A DNA stretch of 64,000 bases from a cyanobacterium PCC 7702 (GCA_000332255.1 KB235926.1:3359367-3423366), one strand, 5' to 3'; positions 11,412 through 21,007 are shown, numbered from the stretch's first letter. Notes: generated by a model from the sequence alone, not told the origin. Numbers and translations are program-made.

Positions 11412-12500
11412 CTACATTAAATCAGGAAAAACTTCCTGCAGTGCGGGATGAACCAAGCGATGATTTTGCACGTTTACACCTTTAGCCAAAGCAGGATTAT
11501 TTTTTAATGCTTCTAGACCTTGATTTGCTAATTGCTCTACGTATGGTAGAGTACTGTTATTGAGTGCTTGAGTTGCTGTCCAAGGAACTGCCCCTGGCAT
11601 GTTGGGAACACCGTAATGCAATACACCCTCCTCGACGTAGACTGGCTGAGTGTGAGATGTAGCATGTAAGGTTTCTACACAACCTCCCTGATCGACTGCC
11701 ACATCCACTATTACCGAGCCAGGATGCATTTTTTGAACCAACTGGCGACTGACGAGGATAGGTGCTCTGCGTCCCGGTAACAGGACTGCACCGATTAACA
11801 GATCTGCTTGCGTAACGGTTGCTTCAATGTTAGCGGAGTTGCTGTACAAAAGCTCGACTCTCGAACCGAATAAAGTCTCCAGATAGCCCAAACGTTCTAC
11901 ATTCACATCTAAAATCTGTACGCTAGCTCCCATACCGACTGCAATTTTCGCAGCTTCCGTACCAACTACTCCGCCACCCAAAATCACCACCTTCCCAGAT
12001 CTGACTCCAGGAACGCCACCCAACAAAACACCTCTACCACCTTGTTGGCGCTCTAAAAACCTTGCTCCAAATTGTACTGACAGGCGACCAGCAATAATAC
12101 TCATGGGGGTGAGCAATGGCAATTTGTTAGCACCAGTTTGTTCCACTGTTTCGTAGGCGATCGCGCATACTCCACAATCGATCAAATGCTCGGTTAACTT
12201 GCGATCGGCTGCCAAGTGTAAATACGTAAATAAGATCTGGCCTTTTTGTAAAAACTTATACTCTTGCGTTTGTGGCTCCTTCACCTTGACTACTAACTCT
12301 CGATTCCAAGCTGCTTCGGGAGTAGGGACTATTTCTGCACCAGCTATTTTGTAATCCTCATCTGTAAATCCAGCACCCATTCCGGCTTGAGTTTCTACAA
12401 AAATAGCATGACCCCTTTCTTTCAATACCCTAACACTAGAAGGACTCAGCCCAACCCGAAACTCTTGATCTTTAGTTTCTTTGGGAACACCAATTTCCAT
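11412..12500 (-). CDS. ald: Alanine dehydrogenase
   Basis: The product (362 residues) catalyses NAD-dependent interconversion of L-alanine with pyruvate and ammonia. It starts MEIGVPKETKDQEFRVGLSP, the family signature, and carries the catalytic YLHLAADRKL segment with its His. The dinucleotide-binding motif ILGGGVVGTEAAKIA lies near residues 172-186. The length fits the family. The gene is convergent with the preceding kinase (34 bp apart) and divergent from the HLIP gene. Confidence 0.96.
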   Translation of the reverse strand: MEIGVPKETKDQEFRVGLSPSSVRVLKERGHAIFVETQAGMGAGFTDEDYKIAGAEIVPTPEAAWNRELVVKVKEPQTQEYKFLQKGQILFTYLHLAADRKLTEHLIDCGVCAIAYETVEQTGANKLPLLTPMSIIAGRLSVQFGARFLERQQGGRGVLLGGVPGVRSGKVVILGGGVVGTEAAKIAVGMGASVQILDVNVERLGYLETLFGSRVELLYSNSANIEATVTQADLLIGAVLLPGRRAPILVSRQLVQKMHPGSVIVDVAVDQGGCVETLHATSHTQPVYVEEGVLHYGVPNMPGAVPWTATQALNNSTLPYVEQLANQGLEALKNNPALAKGVNVQNHRLVHPALQEVFPDLM

Positions 12501-12885
12501 GTATCGCCTCTAAATTTATATATTTGTTAGTTTAGTTTGTCAGTCTAGTCCTTGTGGTTTTGAATCAGAGACTACGAGTTTACCTAACAACACTAGTCGT
12601 AAAATGCATTGCAGCTATTAACTCCAGCATAGCCATCTAACTGCCTGAGTGCCTTCTACCTCATGTCTTCTATCTTTTGGTACAAATATGTATTGCATTT
12701 TTTCCAAAATATGGTATTTGTCCAACTGTAGTTCAAACAACTACCCTTGACGATTTCCCCATAATTTCTAAAATATATTAAGAATAGTAAATAAATGTAA
12801 AAACGGCGGTCGATCTGGACACATCAACAAGGTATTGCCATTAAAACCCAAGTTAATTTTTGTACTTCCAACAGAGGTTTTTCCT
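12501..12885. other. Divergent promoter region between ald and the HLIP gene
   Basis: This 385-bp AT-rich stretch separates two divergently transcribed genes and must hold both promoters. I see no clear -10/-35 pair, riboswitch or open frame that I can defend. Confidence 0.5.
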
Positions 12886-13059
12886 ATGGTCGCACAACCA
12901 CAGCCAAGCGTAACTCCCAAGCTCGAGGAGCCAAAATTTGGATTTAGCGAATATGCAGAGCGTTTAAACGGTCGAGCAGCCATGATTGGCTTTGTCATCA
13001 TGGTAGTAATTGAATGGGTAACTGACAAAGGAGTATTGTCCTGGCTGGGTCTAAAATAA
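12886..13059 (+). CDS. High-light-inducible protein (HLIP / small Cab-like)
   Basis: A 57-residue one-helix protein of the HLIP family, starting MVAQPQPSV at the ATG at 12886; the frame is open further upstream, but family length favours this start. The chlorophyll-binding motif is present (YAERLNGRAAMIGF, with Glu, Asn and Arg in their usual places) inside the single membrane helix. HLIPs bind chlorophyll and carotenoid, quench energy and help photosystem II assembly under strong light. A hairpin terminator follows, so it is probably monocistronic. Confidence 0.93.
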   Translation: MVAQPQPSVTPKLEEPKFGFSEYAERLNGRAAMIGFVIMVVIEWVTDKGVLSWLGLK

Positions 13060-13113
13060 GACCAACAGCTCCCGGAGCGAGCCATTCAAGCCAATAAAAC
13101 CAAAAAGTCATAG

Positions 13114-13138
13114 CCAGCTGGATCATCCAGCTGGTTTT
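13114..13138 (+). terminator. Rho-independent terminator of the HLIP gene
   Basis: A perfect 10-bp inverted repeat (CCAGCTGGAT, one-base centre, ATCCAGCTGG) at 13114-13134 is followed by TTTT. It lies 55 bp past the HLIP stop. This is the cleanest terminator in the window. Confidence 0.85.
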
Positions 13139-13323
13139 AAATATAAGCCACTTGATTTGATTGCTCCTAGTGAAAGTTGCAAAGATGCCAACAACAGTCA
13201 ATGTTCTCCTCGCAGAGAAAACTATAATATGGTAAAGAATGACATCCAAAAAGTGAAAATTGCAGAATAAGAATTTTTAGTAAATTTAAACAATATAGGT
13301 GAACTAAAATAAACCAAGCTGTG

Positions 13324-13617
13324 ATGAATGCTGTATTGCCTCGTTTTCTAAAGTCGGCCTACCGAAAAGAACCTCTAATTAGCGTCTTGCTGACGATCGG
13401 GATGGTAGATGCACTAATTGGTGGATTAGACGATAGCTGGTCATTGTTTGCTTTTGGGTTGGGAACAGCAGGAACAACCCTTTTATTGAAATTCTGGCGC
13501 AGTCAACAGCGTCGTCCTGCTCCCCAAGAACCTGTAGCACAACATTACCTACCCCCACGCTCTTCTAGTCCGACTTTACCAATGCTGACGATTACTAAGA
13601 AAAAACCACCCCAGTAA
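13324..13617 (+). CDS. Small conserved membrane protein of unknown function
   Basis: The 97-residue product has two hydrophobic stretches (about residues 18-36 and 43-58) followed by a basic, Pro-rich, hydrophilic tail. I do not recognise a named family; proteins of this build are common in cyanobacteria. The ATG at 13324 follows an alternative GTG one codon upstream. It stands alone between the HLIP gene and the WD40 gene on the same strand. Confidence 0.65.
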   Translation: MNAVLPRFLKSAYRKEPLISVLLTIGMVDALIGGLDDSWSLFAFGLGTAGTTLLLKFWRSQQRRPAPQEPVAQHYLPPRSSSPTLPMLTITKKKPPQ

Positions 13618-13755
13618 TTGAAAATGAATTTTTAAATATGGAATTGGGGAAATATAGATATACAGTTAAATTCCCGCATACGTAATTTGTAGGTGGAAGA
13701 AGTAGCACTGTCCTACCTCAAAAACAATAGATATCTGCCCCAATTCTGAGATTGT

Positions 13756-14799
13756 ATGAACAATATCTCCATGCTCGCAACCAAATTCACAATCATTATG
13801 GTTACGAGCTTTTTAGGTACTGCAGCAGCAACTTCATTAACAGCAGCACCTTTGCCAACTTATGGTGTTGAAGTTGAACTAAAGTCTCCAAACACCAGAA
13901 ATTTTATCAGCCCTCGAGTTATTTACACCCTCACGGGACACTCCGGAACTATCAAATCCCTCACCTTTAGTCCTGATGGTCAAATTCTTGTCAGCGGTGG
14001 AGCAGAAAACGACGGAGTGATTCGCCTGTGGAATACAAAAACAGGGAAAGTCGTGGGGATTATTCGCAAAGCGCACAAAACTGCTGTAGAATCCTTGGCG
14101 ATTTCTCCTAACGGTCAAACACTAGTTAGTTGCAGTAATGACAACACAATTAACCTTTGGAACCTAAAAACTAACAAATTTAACCGTTCCTTGCTCGGAC
14201 ATACCAGTAACGTATTGTCCGTTGCTATTAGTCCCGATGGCAAGATTCTCGCCAGTGGTGGTCTAGACGGAATTAAGCTGTGGGATTTGCTCCAAGAACG
14301 TCCCCTAGCAACCCTAGTGCGCTTTGACAACATCATCTCCGCAATAGCAATTAGTCCTGACGGTCAAATTCTAGCTAGCGGTGACCATCAAGGTGCTGTC
14401 AAACTGTGGGATTTAAATTCTGGAAAAGTTATCCGCAAATTTGTCGCCCATAACGCTTTGATTAGCGCCCTTGCTTTTACACCGAATGGAAAAATTCTCA
14501 TTACCGGGAGTCGCGATCGCACCGTGAAAATTTGGCAAATCAATACACCCAAACAAACTCCCATTCTCACCTTATTCCACAGCCACTGGGTAAATGCCGT
14601 TGCTATCAATGCAGACGGTCGCACCTTAGCTAGCGCTGGAAGAGACGGAATTAAGCTGTGGGATCTCGCTACAGGAAAATTGTTAAATACTCTCAACGAA
14701 CATTCCGATTGGGTGAGCGCGATCGCCTTTAGTCCTGATGGTAAAATACTAGCCAGTGGCGGATACGACAAGAAAATCAAACTTTGGCGCAGTGATTAA
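13756..14799 (+). CDS. Secreted or periplasmic WD40-repeat protein
   Basis: The 347-residue protein has an N-terminal signal sequence (hydrophobic stretch about residues 10-30, rich in Ala and Thr). Seven WD40 units follow, each with the LTGHS..., SPDGQ/K, LASGG and IKLWD elements, which makes one complete seven-bladed propeller. Such propellers are binding scaffolds with no catalytic activity. Two units (for example SGGLDGIKLWD) are shortened at the third strand. The partner is unknown. Confidence 0.88.
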   Translation: MNNISMLATKFTIIMVTSFLGTAAATSLTAAPLPTYGVEVELKSPNTRNFISPRVIYTLTGHSGTIKSLTFSPDGQILVSGGAENDGVIRLWNTKTGKVVGIIRKAHKTAVESLAISPNGQTLVSCSNDNTINLWNLKTNKFNRSLLGHTSNVLSVAISPDGKILASGGLDGIKLWDLLQERPLATLVRFDNIISAIAISPDGQILASGDHQGAVKLWDLNSGKVIRKFVAHNALISALAFTPNGKILITGSRDRTVKIWQINTPKQTPILTLFHSHWVNAVAINADGRTLASAGRDGIKLWDLATGKLLNTLNEHSDWVSAIAFSPDGKILASGGYDKKIKLWRSD

Positions 14800-14935
14800 C
14801 CCCATCTGCACCCTTCAGTCACCAAATATTAATAAAATCATCGAAATTGCATCAAATTGCAAAGCTTTCTTAACATTTAACACTTTCTTAAGACCAAGGC
14901 TTTAAGATTTTGACTTAACCGACAATGCTAATGAT

Positions 14936-14966
14936 GCCCCAGCTACAACTACAGCCGGGGCTTTTG
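14936..14966 (+). terminator. Hairpin terminator downstream of the WD40 gene
   Basis: GCCCC-A-GCT pairs with AGC-C-GGGGC (14936-14944 with 14953-14961) around an 8-nt loop, followed by TTTT. It lies about 140 bp after the WD40 stop; the rest of the 342-bp spacer before the next gene shows nothing else. Confidence 0.65.
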
Positions 14967-15141
14967 CTGTTAATACCAGCCTCCGCTTTTTACCCCCATC
15001 TTGTCAAGCTGTAACAAGCCATCCATTATCCCTGCATGCAACCTTGATAAACTGCTACCAATCCCAGCAAGGAGGTAAAATCTAAAAGTATCGAGTTAAA
15101 AATTCAAAACTCATAAAATTAAGATTTAACTTGTGTAGTGA

Positions 15142-16323
15142 ATGCTATACAGAAGATTTGGTCGCACAGAATTACAAATGCCAGTTTTCTCCTGCGGCGG
15201 TATGAGATACCAATATCAATGGAAAGAGGTACCGCAGTGGCAAATTCCCCGAGATAACCAAAAGAATTTAGAAGCAACAATTCGACGCGCCCTAGAATTA
15301 GGTATCAATCATATTGAAACCGCTCGCGGTTACGGTAGTTCCGAAATGCAGTTAGGGCGAATATTACCCAAATTTCCCCGCGAAAATTTAATCGTACAAA
15401 CCAAAGTTAGTCCTAAAGCAGATGCAAAAGAATTTGAACGCGACTTGGAAAAATCACTGCTTTCCTTGCGGCTAGATTATATTGATTTATTAGGAATACA
15501 CGGCATTAACAACGCAGAATTACTACACTACTGCACTCGTCCCCGTGGCTGTTTAGAAGTAGCAAAAAAATGGCAAGCACAAGGGAAAATTAGATTTATT
15601 GGCTTTTCTACACACGGGGCGACTAACATTATTATTCAAGCAATTAATACCAACGAATTCGATTACGTTAATCTGCATTGGTATTACATTAATCAAAATA
15701 ACTGGCCTGCGATTGAAGCTGCTCACAAACTGGATATGGGAGTGTTTATCATCAGTCCTTCTGATAAAGGCGGAAAATTGTACGACCCACCAGCAAAATT
15801 AGTCAAACTTTGCGCTCCTTTAAGTCCAATCGTGTTTAACGATTTATTTTGTTTGAGTCATCCCCAGGTGCACACCCTCAGTATAGGTGCAGCCAAACCA
15901 ACAGATTTCGACGAACACCTCAAAACTTTAGAATTGTTAGATCGAGCTTCAGATATATTGCCATCGATTATGGCACGATTGCATCAACAAGCTGTAGCAA
16001 CCTTGGGAGAAGACTGGGTTAAAACTTGGCATGTCAATTTACCCACCTATGAAGAAACACCTGGTCAAGTCAATATTCCTGTAATTTTGTGGCTGAGGAA
16101 TTTAGCGATCGCCTACGACATGATTGATTATGCTAAAATGCGTTACAATCTCCTCGGCAATGGTAGCCACTGGTTCCCTGGTAACAAAGCAGACCAAATA
16201 GACCGACTAGACCTGCGCCAATGTCTCGCTCGCAGTCCCCACGCAGATAAAATTCCTGACTTGCTTGCACAAACCCATCAAATGCTAGCAGGAGAAACTA
16301 TCCAACGCTTGTCCCAAACTTAG
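15142..16323 (+). CDS. Aldo/keto reductase family protein, iron-sulfur motif absent
   Basis: The 393-residue protein begins LYRRFGRTELQMPVFSCGG, an aldo/keto reductase start, and has the TIM-barrel landmarks of the family. ETARGYGSSE holds the Tyr with Glu in place of the usual Asp; TKVS holds the Lys and LLGIHGIN the His. Relatives in cyanobacteria often end with a ferredoxin-like Cys cluster before an INIPxIL segment. Here VNIPVILWLRN is kept, but no Cys cluster precedes it, so no 4Fe-4S centre is expected. It is likely a NADPH-dependent oxidoreductase; the substrate is unknown. Confidence 0.85.
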   Translation: MLYRRFGRTELQMPVFSCGGMRYQYQWKEVPQWQIPRDNQKNLEATIRRALELGINHIETARGYGSSEMQLGRILPKFPRENLIVQTKVSPKADAKEFERDLEKSLLSLRLDYIDLLGIHGINNAELLHYCTRPRGCLEVAKKWQAQGKIRFIGFSTHGATNIIIQAINTNEFDYVNLHWYYINQNNWPAIEAAHKLDMGVFIISPSDKGGKLYDPPAKLVKLCAPLSPIVFNDLFCLSHPQVHTLSIGAAKPTDFDEHLKTLELLDRASDILPSIMARLHQQAVATLGEDWVKTWHVNLPTYEETPGQVNIPVILWLRNLAIAYDMIDYAKMRYNLLGNGSHWFPGNKADQIDRLDLRQCLARSPHADKIPDLLAQTHQMLAGETIQRLSQT

Positions 16324-16366
16324 ACAATAGCTGCTTCTCCAAGCTGTTATCGCTTTGAAAGCAGTC

Positions 16367-18112
16367 TCACTTTCTTTGAATTTGAAAACCGAGAATTCGT
16401 CTGGGTTTACCTGTTTGACTGGGAGTTAAAAAAGTGTTAGCCGCATACGAATCAATTCCGTAAACGTCGACTGATAAGGTTTTACCATTTTTACTCACTT
16501 TCAACACAGCGTAATTAAATGTGTCTGGAGAATAAAAATCCACCGGTTGTCTCAAAGTATCAGCGTTCGGATCTCCTTCACGAAAAACGTTTTGTAACCC
16601 AGGAAACCCAGGATCTAAACCAATTGGATCGATTCCTCGGGCTATTTCAGCTTCCACAAGTTTATCTGCTATGGATTTAACATTGCTAAAACTGTGGTCT
16701 GCGATCGCGTCCGGACCACCAGCACCGATCGGACCTGCAACGATGGTCAAAGCACCAGGGACGACACTGCGACTGTTGGGATTGTTGGGATCGGAAAAAT
16801 AAGTTAGCTCGTTAATGCGATTTTGGTGATCGTCGGTGGAAAGGAAAACGACATTTTCGATGCGATTGTCAGCAATAAATTTTAATATTTCGTTACGTTC
16901 AGCACGGTAACCACCAATCCAAGATTTACCTCCGTCTTCTCCAACTTCATCAATGGGTGAAGATATAGCAACAATTTTCCAAGGAATATTCTTCGCTTGC
17001 GCTTCTAAAAGAACTTGTTTAAACCACTGAAGTTGAGTCTTACCCAACATCGTTCGCTGTGGATTGTCAGCACGGGGTCCGGTATCATCTGTACCGTCTG
17101 GCTTTTTTAAGCGAATATCCCGGTAGGAGCGATCGTCTAAATTGATAAAAATAACATTAGCCCCCCACTGTTGAGCATAATATAACTGCTGCGTATTATT
17201 TGTGCGGGCATCGCTACTAAAAACTATTTTTTCTCGGATAGGATGGTAGTCGCTGTAGGCTTGCAATAATACCCGAAACCCTTCCGTTTTATTAATAAAT
17301 TCATCTGTATTGTTCGCGTCGTTCGCGGGATTGGTAGGATCCACGCCTCGACCGGGAGGTGTTCCCGGTGCTGCTCCACCGTTTATAAATTGCTTATTGC
17401 CCAGCTCGTGATTATCTAAAATAGTATACATTCCTTGGGAAGCATACAATGTCTTGAGGCTAGAAAAGTCACCATTCAAGACGGCTTCACCATCTGCTGT
17501 TACAGCTTCTAAATTCTCTCGGTACTTGCGATGGTAGTCTTCCAATGCTTGATGCAAATCTGTAAAAGGATCGGTTGCAGCTGGCGAACCTTTAGCTTCA
17601 GTTTCGTACATTGTATCGCCAAGAAATACAAAAAAGTCCAATTTCAACTTATAAAAATCCTGGGTTAATGGATAGGGACGCCACCTACCATCCGCATCCC
17701 CACTAAAAGCAAATTCTACAGGTACCCGTTCCGTTGGTGCTGGTGCAGTTTTGAATTCCCCTATCGGACTGAGACTACCGTCAGAAGAACGAAAACGATA
17801 ATAGTACTTAGTGTTTTTTCTTAAACCTGTGGCATTAATTTTTAGAGTATAGTCCCGCGCAGCATTTGTTCTTCCATAAAAAGTACGTAATATCCTTCTA
17901 AATTTGCTGTCTGTAGATAATTCGACTTTGAGATTAGTAACAACACCTACATTGCTATCGCTATCAACAGTACGCGTCCACAGAATAGCACTATTTTCCG
18001 TCGCATCCCCAGCTGCCACAGCTGTATAATAAGTAACTGCTTGAGCAACGGAAGAAAATATTAATAAAAGCCACCTGTTAAAGTTACTTTCAAAGTAGCA
18101 TAGAAAGAACGA
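16367..18112 (-). pseudogene. PhoD-like alkaline phosphatase with disrupted N-terminus
   Basis: The readable 550 residues form a PhoD/metallophosphatase protein: a Fibronectin-III-like N-terminal domain, then metal-binding motifs FLGDTMYE, LDNHELGN and STDDHQNR. PhoD enzymes are exported phosphodi/monoesterases used in phosphate scavenging. The first usable start in this frame is a GTG at 18019, inside the N-terminal domain. Coding sense clearly continues upstream: the same frame reads a hydrophobic stretch ending LLLIFSSVAQA, a typical signal-peptide end, back to a TGA at 18113-18115, with no ATG, GTG or TTG. An ATG at 18141 lies in another frame. So a frameshift has separated the start from the body, unless it is a sequencing error. 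It lies about 0.4 kb from the foreign island. Confidence 0.75.
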
Positions 18113-18141
18113 TCAACAGCAGATAAAACTTGCTCTTTCAT

Positions 18142-18484
18142 AGGAGAAATTGAAATTGTTTTGCAGAGAAAAATCCTACGATTTCAAGATTAAGAACAAG
18201 TTATCTATTTATTAATTTTTTTTGTAAAAATATCTGTAAAATTCTCCTATTTATTTAGAAAATATTAACGCTCCAAAAAATAAGATAAAAATGAGCGATA
18301 ACTAACTAAAACTATTAATTTTCAACTTATAAATCTGCCGAGAGCATATTACTAAATAAATCACAAACGAGTTTCTGGCAAAGGCAATTAATCGTTAACT
18401 GATGTAAAGTTAACAGCTGTAAGAAATTATTGAGAGTTAGGAGAAGATTTATATTTGCGGTGCAAGCTCCGCACCCCTACACCG
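18142..18484. other. AT-rich spacer and left junction of the island
   Basis: From 18142 to about 18450 the DNA is very AT-rich with no gene. A small inverted repeat (GGTGC, 7-nt loop, GCACC, near 18460-18476) lies just before the composition jumps to GC-rich at about 18485. No direct repeat, integrase or transposase is visible at this edge. Confidence 0.5.
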
Positions 18485-18514
18485 CTCATGGCCAAAACTT
18501 CGCCTCAGTTATTG

Positions 18515-19030
18515 TCAGATGTCCACAGCGAGCGGCATATCTTCGCCGATCAGATCATCGTTGTTGGTTGCATTAGTCTGGACGCGCATCCCTGCGATCG
18601 TGCGATCGGTCAAATGATGAGGCAGAAGTTCAGCGCGTGCAGCACTTGCTCCAAAACGCCCAGTTGCTTGTTCGATCCACACTTTCGATCCATCAGCGAA
18701 ACGATACTCCGTATAGGCTCCCGATCGGGTTGTATCAACCCTGGCTGGATAAAGCGAACGTAAGAAGGCATCCGCTTCTGTACGCGACATTCCGCTTAAG
18801 TTGCCGAAGGTGGAAGCAGTTCCGCATCCTGGCGCTACGATCAACTTACCAGGGCGTGTCGCCGCCTCCGGCGCGCTCGTCCCGCCCAGCTTCGCCGAAG
18901 TGCTGACTTCTTCGACCGCCGCCCGACCGTGGCGCGCTTGCCACCGGGACGCGATACGACGCTGCGGCTCACCCACGCATAGCGCCCGCTGCGCCAGCGT
19001 GCAGCCCGCACCGCGCCGCATCTTTGCCAA
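18515..19030 (-). CDS. Putative polymorphic-toxin C-terminal module at the left end of the island
   Basis: The 171-residue frame starts with TTG directly after the pentapeptide gene's stop codon; an ATG three codons later is the other candidate. The first 60 residues are Arg-rich and look like out-of-context linker. The second half reads as a compact domain: GMSRTEADAFL, then GAYTEYRFADGSKVWIEQ, a pattern seen in C-terminal toxin domains of Rhs/CDI proteins (DGS-x-[VI]-W-I). The final residues (NNDDLIGEDMPLAVDI) are acidic. The domain cannot be assigned to a named family with certainty. No immunity gene follows, because the island ends just beyond it. Confidence 0.5.
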   Translation of the reverse strand: MAKMRRGAGCTLAQRALCVGEPQRRIASRWQARHGRAAVEEVSTSAKLGGTSAPEAATRPGKLIVAPGCGTASTFGNLSGMSRTEADAFLRSLYPARVDTTRSGAYTEYRFADGSKVWIEQATGRFGASAARAELLPHHLTDRTIAGMRVQTNATNNDDLIGEDMPLAVDI

Positions 19031-20410
19031 CTAGCCCTGGGTACACCGACGTTCGCTGAAACGGCAGGCTTCCACGCCTAGCGCCTGCCTATCTGTTGGA
19101 GTGAACGCCGGGATGACTCGTTCGCGCAGCAGCGCGATGAAAGCCCGATCGCGGAGGGTGCCCAGGCTGTGCGCGGCCTGTGTCTCCCCGGTGGCATCGG
19201 CGAGCGCGGCAAGCTCTGCCTCGTAACGGGCGAAAGCTGCGGGCGAGACGTAGAAGAGGTGCGCAAGCTGGGCATCCGGCGTGGCCTGCGCCGCGGGCGC
19301 ACCATCGGCGAACAGCTCTTGCTGGCCAGCGCGCGCCGCGTTGGGCGTTACGACATACGCGGCCAGCAGCACGCTGAGGCGGCGAGCTGCAAGGGCGTCG
19401 GGCAGCGGGTCCTGGTCGAGTACCGTGTCCCACCAGGCGCTGGCGTCGCGCTGGATGTCCGGAATGAACTCGACCGTCACTGCGCCGTTGAGCCGCACCC
19501 GAAAACCGGCGTCAAACTGCTGGCTGGGATCGGTACCAAACCAGATGTCGCGGTTGACATCGACCGCCACCACATGCAGCGGATCGTGCACACCCCACTG
19601 CCGCAGCAGCCAGGCCGGGTCACGCATATCGCTCCCATCGCCAGCGGCGCTGGCGTCGATCGCCTCAATCGTGCAGTTCGCCACGACGGCAGGGGTTCCG
19701 TGCAGGCTGTGGACGTTGATCCGTCTGAAGAGGGTGCGCAGGAGCCGGGCGTCGGTCAGGTCTGCGCCGCGCAGGTCGACGCCTATGAGGTAGGCTCTGG
19801 TCAGATCGGCCTCCCGCAGATCCGCCTCGTAGAACGAGCCATCGAAGAGTTCCAAGCGGCGCAAGTTTGCTCGGCGCAAGTTCGCCCGCACAAAGCTCGT
19901 GTCACTCAGATCAGCCTTGACCAGCTTGGCTTCTTCCAGCTGCGCTCCATCGAACTGCAACCGCATGCCCACCCGGACGTACAACTCCGCCCGCCGCATG
20001 TCCGCCCCCGCAAAATCCACCTCCTCCAACTCTGCTTCGTTGAAGTCTGCCCCCTCCAGCCTCGCTCCGCACAGCTTCACGCGCATCAGCTTCGACCTCA
20101 TAAATTCGCCCGCGCGCAACTCCGCTTCGCGCAAATCAACGTCCTCTAGCTCAGCGAGGGAAAAAGATGCACCTACAAGCTTCGCTCCACGAAAACTTAC
20201 CCCACACAGGTTGGCTCCGCTAAAAAGACTCTCCTCCAGATCTGCTTCGCTCAGGTCCACATCCGCGAGTTCCGCACGATTTAACCTCCGTCCAGCCAGG
20301 CACACCCCGCGCAACACCACGCCGCGCAACTTTAACGGCGCGCCCTGCCGCTGGTCCTTGAGCCACTGCTCGTGCGCACGCACCAGTTCCTCCAACTCTT
20401 CAGCTCGCAT
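19031..20410 (-). CDS. Pentapeptide-repeat protein with unknown C-terminal domain
   Basis: The 459-residue protein starts with a helical segment (ELEELVRAHEQWLKDQ), then about 40 pentapeptide repeats of the A(D/E/N)Lxx type to about residue 235, a right-handed beta-helix. The C-terminal 210 residues (from about DPAWLLRQWGVHDPLHVVAVD) are not repeats and I do not recognise them. The ATG at 20410 has a strong Shine-Dalgarno site (GGAGGG, five bases upstream). It lies 63 bp after a broken toxin module and directly before another. By position it could be the immunity protein of the broken module; pentapeptide folds are known as DNA mimics and protective proteins. That role is inference. Confidence 0.8.
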   Translation of the reverse strand: MRAEELEELVRAHEQWLKDQRQGAPLKLRGVVLRGVCLAGRRLNRAELADVDLSEADLEESLFSGANLCGVSFRGAKLVGASFSLAELEDVDLREAELRAGEFMRSKLMRVKLCGARLEGADFNEAELEEVDFAGADMRRAELYVRVGMRLQFDGAQLEEAKLVKADLSDTSFVRANLRRANLRRLELFDGSFYEADLREADLTRAYLIGVDLRGADLTDARLLRTLFRRINVHSLHGTPAVVANCTIEAIDASAAGDGSDMRDPAWLLRQWGVHDPLHVVAVDVNRDIWFGTDPSQQFDAGFRVRLNGAVTVEFIPDIQRDASAWWDTVLDQDPLPDALAARRLSVLLAAYVVTPNAARAGQQELFADGAPAAQATPDAQLAHLFYVSPAAFARYEAELAALADATGETQAAHSLGTLRDRAFIALLRERVIPAFTPTDRQALGVEACRFSERRCTQG

Positions 20411-20473
20411 CGCTACCCTCCGTTCATCTGGGAAAGATCGCTCACCAGTGTACTTCGCCGCGCTTGTCTCCAG

Positions 20474-20865
20474 CTATGGCACCGGGACGATATAGCGCAC
20501 CTTGCGCGCACCCAGCTGCAACTGCGCGGTAACCGCACGCCGCACCTCCTCGAACTGTGCCGCGTTCATCCCCCTGAATCCTCCAGACCCTTCTCGGCTC
20601 CGCCACGCTAGCCATTGGTGGCTTTGAGAATACTCCTGATATCCCTGCTGTTTTTGGCGGCCCATGTAACGCCGTCGGCGTTGATGCAGTCGGCTCCGCC
20701 GCCGCTTCTCGGTCCGGAGAGCGAACCCCGCATGGAGGTTGTCACCACCCCGTCAGCTTCTGCCTGCAACGCCACGCACACCTCTGCCACCCTGAACTGC
20801 CCGGTGTCTGGATCGAATGCCAGGTGCATCCGCCGCCTGGTCCTTGCGTTTGAAGGTGGCCGCAA
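20474..20865 (-). pseudogene. Frameshifted nuclease-type toxin module
   Basis: Two overlapping frames look like the halves of one toxin domain. The first (20865 down to 20608) reads HLAFDPDTGQFRVAEV...GGADCINADGVTWAAKN, where xADxI-ADGVTWDxK is typical of restriction-like nuclease tips of CDI and Rhs proteins. The second frame (20665 down to 20474) ends MNAAQFEEVRRAVTAQL...RKVRYIVPVP, which resembles the C-terminal end of the same class. The join around 20610-20665 needs a frame change and may also have lost sequence. No leader repeat is visible in front. The pentapeptide gene follows after 63 bp. Confidence 0.5.
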
Positions 20866-21007
20866 GGATTCGTTCTGGAAGATGAGCAGATGTCATTGAC
20901 GCGGTGCTAGGCGTGTCCCATTACTGGGGAAGGGCAGCCGCCATGGTGCCTGTGAGCTGCCAAGCCCGTTGCAGTGCCACCGCCTGGCGCCGCCCCGAGT
21001 CTCCCCA

